From: Thermoplasmatales archaeon
GTDB taxonomy: Archaea; Thermoplasmatota; E2; UBA202; DSCA01
Direction of reading: 5' to 3'
DNA length: 15,935 bases
Assembly: GCA_011049295.1 (NCBI GenBank)
Contig: DSCA01000065.1
Span: 1 to 15,935 of the forward strand
The translations under genes were made by a program, and so were the position numbers. Position 1 is the stretch's first letter, and each line of letters starts with the position of its first letter. Under the pieces are notes generated by a model. The model was given only the letters and a program-made list of their open reading frames with translations, was not told the DNA's origin and searched no databases. Below are positions 7,378 through 14,300 of the stretch, piece by piece.

Positions 7378-8314
7378 CGCCCAGGAATTCATCCGGCGGG
7401 CGGTACGGGAGATGCAGGAGCAGGTGAAGGGGAAAGCGGTGATTGCCACCTCCGGAGGCGTGGATTCCACGGTGGCCGCCAAGCTGGGCAGCATGGCCCT
7501 GGGAGACCACATGGTGGCCATCTACGTCAACACGGGGTGTATGCGCAAGGGAGAGGACGAGAAGGTGAGACGCATCATCGAGGACATGGCCATCAAGCTG
7601 CGCTATGTGGATGCCAGCCAGGAGTTCTATCAGGCGCTGGCCGGGGTGGTGGACCCCGAGGAAAAGCGCAAAATCATCGGCGAAAAGTTCATCCGGGTTT
7701 TCGAGCGGGAGGCGGTGGAGGAGGGGGCTGAATATCTCATCCAGGGGACCATCGCCCCGGACTGGATAGAGAGCGGAGGGGGCCTGCGGGACACCATCAA
7801 GTCCCACCACAATGTGGGGGGCCTGCCCGAAGACGTGGACCTGGAAATCGTGGAGCCCCTGCGGGACCTGTACAAGGACGAGGTCCGCAAGGTGGCCCGG
7901 GCCCTGAACCTGCCGGTGGCCGAAAAGCAGCCCTTTCCCGGGCCGGGGCTGGCGGTGCGGATTATCGGGGAGGTGACCGCGGAGCGGGCTGCCGTGATTC
8001 GGGAGGCCTGCGCCGTGGTGGAGGAGGAACTGGAGCAGGCGGTGGAGAAGGGGCAGATGACCCTTCCCTGGCAGTATTTTGCGGTGCTGCTGCCGGTGAA
8101 AACGGTGGGGGTGCACGGCGACCGACGCGCCTATGGATTCACCATTGCCATCCGGGCCGTGGAGTCCGTGGATGCCATGACCGCTGACTTCAGCCGCCTT
8201 CCCTGGGAGGTGCTGGACCGCATTTCTACCCGGATTACCAACGAGCTGCATCAGGTGAACCGGGTGGTGTACGACGTCACCAACAAACCCCCGGGCACCG
8301 TGGAATGGGAATAG
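7370..8314 (+). CDS. guaAB: GMP synthase subunit B (ATP-pyrophosphatase subunit)
   Basis: Activates XMP by adenylylation and aminates it to GMP with ammonia supplied by a separate glutaminase subunit (GuaAA). In archaea the two halves are often separate proteins, and this 314-residue protein has only the synthetase half. Visible are the PP-loop SGGVDST (28-34), the segments IKSHHNVGGLP and KQPFPGPGLAVRI, and the C-terminal dimerisation domain ending in the family signature TNKPPGTVEWE. The start ATG overlaps the end of purE by eight bases and has GATGAGGG upstream as ribosome site; the stop TAG abuts the mptE ATG with no spacer. The glutaminase subunit gene is not in this window and must be elsewhere. 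Confidence 0.96.
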   Translation: MFDAQEFIRRAVREMQEQVKGKAVIATSGGVDSTVAAKLGSMALGDHMVAIYVNTGCMRKGEDEKVRRIIEDMAIKLRYVDASQEFYQALAGVVDPEEKRKIIGEKFIRVFEREAVEEGAEYLIQGTIAPDWIESGGGLRDTIKSHHNVGGLPEDVDLEIVEPLRDLYKDEVRKVARALNLPVAEKQPFPGPGLAVRIIGEVTAERAAVIREACAVVEEELEQAVEKGQMTLPWQYFAVLLPVKTVGVHGDRRAYGFTIAIRAVESVDAMTADFSRLPWEVLDRISTRITNELHQVNRVVYDVTNKPPGTVEWE

Positions 8315-8941
8315 ATGGATTTTTCCCAGTGGGAGCCCCTCTACCGGGACATCCGGCAGGAATTCGGCTTCAGCCTGGAGGCAGACCGGCAGGCAGCCCG
8401 TCTCCTGCATAGCATGGTGGGGGACAGGAGCTGCCAGCAGGAGATACTGCGGAGCATCATCGCCGGCCGAAAGGTGACGGTATGCGGGGCGGCACCTGCA
8501 CTGGCGGAGCAGTTATCTCAACTGGCAGGCGTGGTGGTTGCCGCCGACGAGGCCACGTCCCTGGTCATGGAGCGGCGCTGCCCGGACATCGTGGTCACCG
8601 ACCTGGACGGCAACGTGGAGGACCAGATTGCCGCCAACCGCCGGGGAAGCGTGGTGGTGCTCCACGCCCACGGAGACAACACGGCAGCCCTCCGACGGTA
8701 CGCTCCGCGTTTTCCCGGCCCGGTGGTGCTCACCACCCAGACCCAGCCATTTGACCGGGTGTACAACTTCGGAGGGTTCACCGACGGAGACCGGGCCTAT
8801 CTGCTGGCCCGGCATTTCGAAGCAGCCTCCGTCCACCTACTGGGGTTTGACTTCGAGCATCCCCAGCCGAAGCCGGGGAAAGACCTTGCCCTGAAGCGAA
8901 AAAAACTGCGGTGGGCACGCCGGCTGATAGAGGCCTACTGA
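8315..8941 (+). CDS. mptE: 6-hydroxymethyl-7,8-dihydropterin diphosphokinase, MptE type
   Basis: Transfers pyrophosphate from ATP to 6-hydroxymethyl-7,8-dihydropterin, a step in archaeal tetrahydromethanopterin or folate-like cofactor synthesis. The 208 residues match the MptE family (COG1634, DUF115-related), unrelated to bacterial FolK. Visible motifs are VCGAAPAL (56-63), AADEATS (76-82), VTDLDGN (94-100), VVLHAHGDN (114-122), NFGGFTDGDRA (151-161), LGFDF (176-180) and a basic C-terminus KRKKLRWARRL. Its ATG follows the guaAB stop directly, so it is the third gene of a tight purE-guaAB-mptE operon. This suggests co-control of GTP supply and GTP-derived pterin synthesis. It does not by itself prove methanogenesis, since many archaea use modified folates or methanopterin. 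Confidence 0.92.
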   Translation: MDFSQWEPLYRDIRQEFGFSLEADRQAARLLHSMVGDRSCQQEILRSIIAGRKVTVCGAAPALAEQLSQLAGVVVAADEATSLVMERRCPDIVVTDLDGNVEDQIAANRRGSVVVLHAHGDNTAALRRYAPRFPGPVVLTTQTQPFDRVYNFGGFTDGDRAYLLARHFEAASVHLLGFDFEHPQPKPGKDLALKRKKLRWARRLIEAY

Positions 8942-9059
8942 CGGCCTGTCACCAGTGCCCACGTCGGGACATACAGACTCCCCGGCAAACAGGACGCTCA
9001 GCGCCGATACCCTCATCAGTTCTCCCGGCACGGCTGCCACCGCCCAGGATACGCCGAGG

Positions 9060-9082
9060 ACAAAAACGCAGAAAAGATAACC
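9060..9082 (-). terminator. possible T-rich terminator after the HPS-RraA gene
   Basis: Read on the minus strand, two T-rich runs (ATCTTTTCT and GTTTTTG) occur 30-55 bases beyond the stop at 9114. Archaeal termination commonly uses T-runs without a stable hairpin. On the plus strand a separate run GTTTCTTTTTC at 9105-9115 could end the mptE transcript. Confidence 0.3.
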
Positions 9083-9113
9083 GTCGTCTCCCTGCCGGAC
9101 CCCGGTTTCTTTT

Positions 9114-10400
9114 TCAACTGCGCTCCTTCTCCCATTTCTTGAGCTCCATGACCGCACCCAGGGAGCTTCCCCTCCTTATTTCCTCCCGCAGGCGGTTTTC
9201 CCTCTCGTATACGTTGAGCGCCCGGTTGGCCACCTCCTGTGCCTGCTCCCGGGGGATGACCGCCACCCCGGTGTCGTCTCCCACCAGCCAGTCCCCGGGA
9301 CGGATATGCTGGCCGCCGCACACAATCTCCACTCCTATCTCTCCGTAGCCCTTGGGCTCCCCCGCCTCGGGCACCAGGGTCCGGGCAAAGACGGGCATAT
9401 CCAACTGTCGGATGTCGGGCACGTCGCGCACCCCTCCGTCGATGACGATACCGGCCAAACCCTTTTTGATGCTGCTCCAGGTGGCCAGCTCGCCCCATAC
9501 CGCCCGCCGTCCTGCTCCGGCCTCCACCGCGATGACCTCCCCGGGGTGGGCACAGTCGATGGCCTCCACCACCTTGGCCCAGTCGCCGTCCATGGTCTTG
9601 ACGGTCACCGCTTTTCCCACCATGTGCCATCCCGATCTGAGGGGACGCAGGTCCCGCAGGGCGCCCCGGTTGTGCATGGCGTCGCAGAGGTTGCAGGTGG
9701 ACACCCTGGCCAGAGCCTCCCGAACCTCCGCTCCCCCGTATTTTTTGAACAGGTCACTGGCTATGCTTTTTCCCTCCTGCATGGATTGCTTGACGGCCCG
9801 GGCAGCCTGGCTGACCTGCTCCGCCTTGATGATGGCTCCGCCCACGATGACGATGCTGGCCCCGTTTTTCACTGCCAGATGGGCGGTTTCGCTGTTGATG
9901 CCCCCCGCCGCAGCCACCGGTATGCCCACCTCCCGGGCTACCCCAGAAAGGATTTCAAAGGGCTGTTTTCCCGCCATCTGGTCGTCCACGGAGACGTGCA
10001 CGCAGACGTAGTCGGCTCCCAGCCCCTCCGCCTCCCGGGCCCTCTGCACCACGTCGGCCACGCCCATCAAATCCACCATCACCGCGGCGCCGTACTGACG
10101 GGCGGTGGCCACTCCCTCCCTGACCGTGGCATCGCTGGCCACCCCCAGCACACAGACCACGTCGGCCCCGGCCTTGGCGGCCATCTCCACCTCCACTGCC
10201 CCCACGTCCATGGTCTTCATGTCCGCCACCACCGTGGCTCCCAGCCGCCGGAGGCTGCGGATCACCTCCACACCCTCCGCCTTGATGAGAGGGGTCCCGG
10301 CCTCCAGCCAGTCCGCCCCTCCCTCCAGGGCCTCCCGGGCTATCTGCAGGGCGCGCCGGGTGTTGACCAGGTCCAGTGCCACCTGTAACACGGGCTCCAT
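9114..10400 (-). CDS. 3-hexulose-6-phosphate synthase fused to an RraA-like domain
   Basis: A 428-residue two-domain protein. The N-terminal part (about 1-212) is a 3-hexulose-6-phosphate synthase (orotidine-decarboxylase superfamily barrel) with D10, the ADMKTMD segment (59-65, D60 and K62), VHVSVDDQM (134-142), and phosphate-binding GGI (166-168) and GGAI (187-190). It condenses formaldehyde with ribulose 5-phosphate or, in archaea lacking the oxidative pentose pathway, runs in reverse to make pentose phosphate. The C-terminal part (about 225-405) is RraA-like/HMG-aldolase-like, with NRGAL, WGEL (302-305) and DGGVRD (321-326), whose Arg and Asp match the aldolase-type metal site. RraA homologues are often misnamed demethylmenaquinone methyltransferase. 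This fusion is known in archaea but the role of the second domain is unsettled. A TATA-like box 26 bases upstream supports the ATG. Divergent from the RPA-like gene. Confidence 0.93.
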   Translation of the reverse strand: MEPVLQVALDLVNTRRALQIAREALEGGADWLEAGTPLIKAEGVEVIRSLRRLGATVVADMKTMDVGAVEVEMAAKAGADVVCVLGVASDATVREGVATARQYGAAVMVDLMGVADVVQRAREAEGLGADYVCVHVSVDDQMAGKQPFEILSGVAREVGIPVAAAGGINSETAHLAVKNGASIVIVGGAIIKAEQVSQAARAVKQSMQEGKSIASDLFKKYGGAEVREALARVSTCNLCDAMHNRGALRDLRPLRSGWHMVGKAVTVKTMDGDWAKVVEAIDCAHPGEVIAVEAGAGRRAVWGELATWSSIKKGLAGIVIDGGVRDVPDIRQLDMPVFARTLVPEAGEPKGYGEIGVEIVCGGQHIRPGDWLVGDDTGVAVIPREQAQEVANRALNVYERENRLREEIRRGSSLGAVMELKKWEKERS

Positions 10401-10406
10401 GAGCGC

Positions 10407-10430
10407 TTTAATATATCCCGCCTATAAAAA
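10407..10430. promoter_or_regulatory. divergent promoter between HPS-RraA and RPA-like genes
   Basis: Two AT-rich boxes lie here: TTTAATATAT at 10407-10416 and TATAAAAA at 10423-10430. Read on the minus strand the second is TTTTTATA, centred 26 bases before the HPS-RraA ATG at 10400, matching other promoters in the window. On the plus strand either box could serve the RPA-like gene, giving a short leader before the ATG at 10476; I cannot decide which. Confidence 0.45.
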
Positions 10431-10475
10431 TGTAACAGGGAAAATGATTTGAAGGCCCGGCACATCTGTTATTGC

Positions 10476-11252
10476 ATGCCCGTCCACGACAAGGAGCAGC
10501 TCTACCGGCACCTGCAGGACGTAATGAGCAGGGAGGACTTCGAGGAGCGCATCCGGGCGGAGGTGGAGGCCTACGGGGGTCTCATTGACACGGCGACCGC
10601 GGCCCTGGTGGTGGTGGACAAAACCAAACCGCACTTCTTCAGCAGCACCACGGTCGGGGACCTGAAGCCGGACACGGACGCCACCCTCTATGTGGCCGTG
10701 GATTATGTGGGCGACACCCATGTCTTTGACCGGGGGCGGGTGGTAAACATCGTGGTGGGGGATGCCACCGGAAGGTGCGTGCTGGTGCTGTGGGATGCCA
10801 ACGTGGGGCTGGCCGAGAATTCCCGCATGGTGCCCGGGCAGGTGCTCAAAGTCATCAACGGCTACGTGAAGAACGGCTACTACGGGCTGGAGGTCAACGT
10901 GGGGCGGTGGGGGGTGGTGGACCCGGCGCCGCCCCACCCGCCCCGGATAGAGCCGAGCACCTCGACGGTGCCCCTCCTCAGGGCCGCCCGGGGTATCGTG
11001 GACGTGGAGGCCACCGTCCGGGAGATAGCGCCCACCCGGGTCTATCTTACCGACAAGGGGGAGTCATTTGCGGCCGTGGTCCGGGCGGCCGACAGCAGCG
11101 GCCAGCGCAGCATCACCCTCTGGAACCACCTGGCCCGGGACATCCAGGGTTACGCCCCCGGGGACCGCCTTCGCTTCCGGCGCCTCTACGTCAAGGACGG
11201 CGAGCTGCACGCCGGGGACATCAGCTCCCTGAGTCCTGCCCCGTCATGCTAG
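10476..11252 (+). CDS. RPA-like single-stranded DNA-binding protein with two OB folds
   Basis: Predicted single-stranded nucleic-acid binding protein of the archaeal RPA type, acting in replication and repair. The 258 residues begin with a short helical region typical of archaeal RPAs (REDFEERIRAEVEAYGG) followed by AALVVVD. OB fold 1 spans about 50-145 (VAVDYVGDTHVFDRG, DATGRCVLVLWD, PGQVLKVINGYVKNGYYGLEVNVG). A proline-rich linker (DPAPPHPPRIEPS) follows. OB fold 2 spans about 168-250 (IVDVEATVREIAPTRVYLTD, QRSITLWNHLA, PGDRLRFRRLYVKDGELHAG). No zinc finger is visible. I prefer ATG 10476 because the family-like N-terminus begins there; a TTG at 10449 in frame would add MKARHICYC, which I cannot place. 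It could alternatively be an RPA-associated protein. Divergent from HPS-RraA, upstream of the surface protein gene. Confidence 0.85.
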   Translation: MPVHDKEQLYRHLQDVMSREDFEERIRAEVEAYGGLIDTATAALVVVDKTKPHFFSSTTVGDLKPDTDATLYVAVDYVGDTHVFDRGRVVNIVVGDATGRCVLVLWDANVGLAENSRMVPGQVLKVINGYVKNGYYGLEVNVGRWGVVDPAPPHPPRIEPSTSTVPLLRAARGIVDVEATVREIAPTRVYLTDKGESFAAVVRAADSSGQRSITLWNHLARDIQGYAPGDRLRFRRLYVKDGELHAGDISSLSPAPSC

Positions 11253-11305
11253 GGGCCAGCGCTTTTCTTCCGTACACAAATTTATAAATAAGCATACAAT
11301 ATTCA

Positions 11306-11313
11306 TTTTTAAG
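11306..11313 (+). promoter_or_regulatory. TATA-like box for the PKD/NosD surface protein gene
   Basis: TTTTTAAG, the same octamer as the amidohydrolase box, centred 24 bases before the ATG at 11333 and 26 before the second ATG at 11336. Another AT-rich patch, TTTATAAATA at 11281-11290, is farther away and may belong to the end of the RPA-like gene. Confidence 0.45.
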
Positions 11314-11332
11314 ATATCCTTCGGGGGAAAAA

Positions 11333-14300
11333 ATGATGTCAAAGGCACATGCACAAGGTATTTTTGTACTTACGCTCATCGTCTCCCTACTCCTGGCGGC
11401 AACCCTGGTGCCGGAGCGAGGCGCGGACGCTTCCCCGGACAGAGCGGAGCTGCAGCGCATCACCCATTTCTACTGGCACTACGTCGATTATACCCAGGAG
11501 GGCAGCGAACTGGCCTTTTCCGGCCTGGGGGTGGAGGGCACCAATTACACGTGGGATTTCGGGGACGGTACCACCGGCTACGGCCAGCGTCTCTCCCATC
11601 TGTACACGGCGCCCGGCACCTACACCGTCACCCTGACTACTCTTTTCGAGGACGGAAGCAGCAACACCACCGCCCAGACCCTCACCCTGAACAACGATCC
11701 TCCCATTCCCGACTTCTACTGGGAGCCGGAGACCCCCACCACGCAGGACGTCGTCTATTTCTGGGATAATTCCGTGGACCCCGACGGGGACATTGTCAAC
11801 TGGACCTGGGACTTCGGGGATGGAACCGTTGCCTATGGCAACGGCACCCAGCACCGCTACGCGGATAACGGCGTTTATGACGTGCAGCTGACGGTCCGGG
11901 ACCACCTGGATACGGTGAAGAGCGTTACCAAGCAGCTCATCGTGTTCAACGTGCCCCCGGAGGCCGACTTCTACTGGACCCGGGACGGGGATGCCCTCCT
12001 TTTCCTGGACTACTCGTCCGATGTGGACGGCACCGTGGTCAACTGGACCTGGGACTTCGGGGACGGAACCGCCGCCAGCCACCAGCAGAACCCGCTTCAC
12101 AATTACAGCCAGGACGGCACCTACACCGTCACGCTTACCGTCCGCGACGACGACGGCGCCACCCATACAGTCCAGAAGAGCATCGACACCTACAACAAAC
12201 TGCCCACCGTCATGTTTTTCTGGTCCCCCCTCAAACCCACCATTCTGGATGTGGTGGAATTCAATGACAGCTCCTTTGACCTGGACGGCACCATCGTCAA
12301 CTGGAGCTGGGACTTCGGGGACGGCACCACCAGCCACCAGCAGAATCCCACCCATCAGTACGGCCAGAAGACCACCTACGCGGTCACCCTCACCCTCATC
12401 GATGACGGGGGCGCCCTCAACTCTCTCACCAAAAACCTGCAGGTGGTGAATGCACCTCCCCTGGTCAACTTCACCTGGCAGCCCCTGTACCCCGTGGACG
12501 GCGAAAACGTTTCCTTCAACGACACCTCGGTGGATGCCGACGGGGACATTGTCAACTGGACCTGGGACTTCGGGGACGGCGGCACGGGATACGGCCCCAA
12601 TGCCACCCACGTCTATGCCCAGAGCGGCACCTACAATGTCACCCTGACAGTCACCGATGACGACGGGGCCTCCTCCACCCTCACCCGGGAACTCCTGGTG
12701 GCCAACATCTACGTGGACGACGACGCCGACCCTGCCTGGTACGATGCCCGGCACGTCCGCACCATCCAGGAAGGCGTGGCCAATGCCAGCAATGGCCACT
12801 TCATTTATGTGCTGCCCGGTACCTACACAGAAAACGTGGTGGTGAACGAGCAGGTGACCATCACCGGCATGCAGGCGGTGCTGGATGCCGCCGGCAGCGG
12901 AGACGCCCTCACCGTCACCGCCCACCGGGCCTACATCCATCACCTCACCATCACCAATGCCTCCCACGGCCGGGGTATGGTCATCGACGGAGACAACGTG
13001 ACCGTCATGCACTGCACGCTGACCGACCACAAAATTGCCGTGGTGATCAACGGCGACCATGCGCTGTTCGCCCACAACACGGTCATGGGCTACGGGGTGG
13101 GCCGGGGAGCAGTCGTTGCGGGCTCCCATACCCATATGGACTCCAACTACTTTAACCACCTGCAGAATGCCACCCAGGTGGTGGGCGGCACCGAAAACGT
13201 CATCGTGGGCAATCACTACGCAGGCAACGTGTTTGCCCTGCAGGTGACCTCAGCATCCGGTACCTGCATCACGGACAACTACTTCTCCTCCGGCAACTCC
13301 TACGGCATCGACATCGTGGGCGACACCTGGTGCACCCTGGACAACAACACCTTCCGCGACAACGGGGAGGCCCTCCGGGTGTTCAGCAGCGGCCTGGTCA
13401 TCGTCAATCACACCTTTGAGGGCAACACCCTGGGTCTGGGCATCTACGCCGACGGCACCACGGTCAGAAACTGCGTCTTCCAGGACAACCACCAGGCGGT
13501 GCAGGTGGACGGCGCATACAACACCATGGTTGCCGACTGCATGTTCTCTGAAAGCAGACAGGGTGTCATCGTCCAGGAGGCCGCCACCGTAGACCTCCGG
13601 AACCTGACCTTTGCCGACCAGGAGGGGGCGCCCCTCTCCATCCAGGATTCAGCGCAGGTGACCGTTTCCCAGTGCTCCTTCACCGGCAACGGGGGCGCGA
13701 TATCCGTTCGTCAGTCAGAGGACGTACATCTCGGCGGGTGCTGGTTTGACCACCAGCAGGCGGGCATTGCCGTCAGTGATTCCCAGACGGTCATCCACGA
13801 CTGTACCTTCGCCCACGTGGAGCTGGCCATCGAGATATCCGGTGTCCAGGTCTGCACGGTTACCGACGTGGTCATCCACAATGCCACCCGGGGCATAGAG
13901 CTGCGCGGAGCATCGCACGTGGTGGAGGGATGTGACATCCGCCACGCCACCTACGGCATCTATGCCACGGATGCTGCCGGCCTCACCATCGCCGCCACCC
14001 TGCACCACAACACCTACGGCCTGTACATGGCCAACATCACAGGGGCCATCGTCCAGGGGGCAGCTGTCCACAACAACACCTACGGAGTCTACCTCCATCA
14101 CGGCCAGGACAACGTGCTGGCCGCCACCGCCCTCCGGGACAACGACAAGGGTGCGGTCCTGGTCAACACCTCGGGAAATACCCTGCAGAGCGCCACCCTG
14201 ACCGGCAATCGCCTGGGAGTGGAGGCCACGGGCAGCCACCATACCACCATTGCCGGTTCCTCCTTTGTTTCCAACTACGTGGGGCTGGTACTGTATCAGT

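Noticed and set aside
7196..8410. Minus-strand 404-codon frame over guaAB.
   Set aside because: The plus strand encodes complete GMP synthase subunit B; the minus frame is His/Gly/Pro-rich without motifs.
8942..9113. A minus-strand hydrophobic frame in the mptE to HPS-RraA gap (DGYLFCVFVLGVSWAVAAV).
   Set aside because: It begins inside the HPS-RraA gene and ends inside mptE on the other strand, has no start signal or recognisable family, and its codon use is mixed. Perhaps a decayed fragment, but not supportable as a gene.
11387..13216. A minus-strand open frame of 609 codons antisense to the PKD region.
   Set aside because: Same cause. Its repeats (such as VPEVPGPVD) are simply the complement of the PKD repeats on the coding strand.
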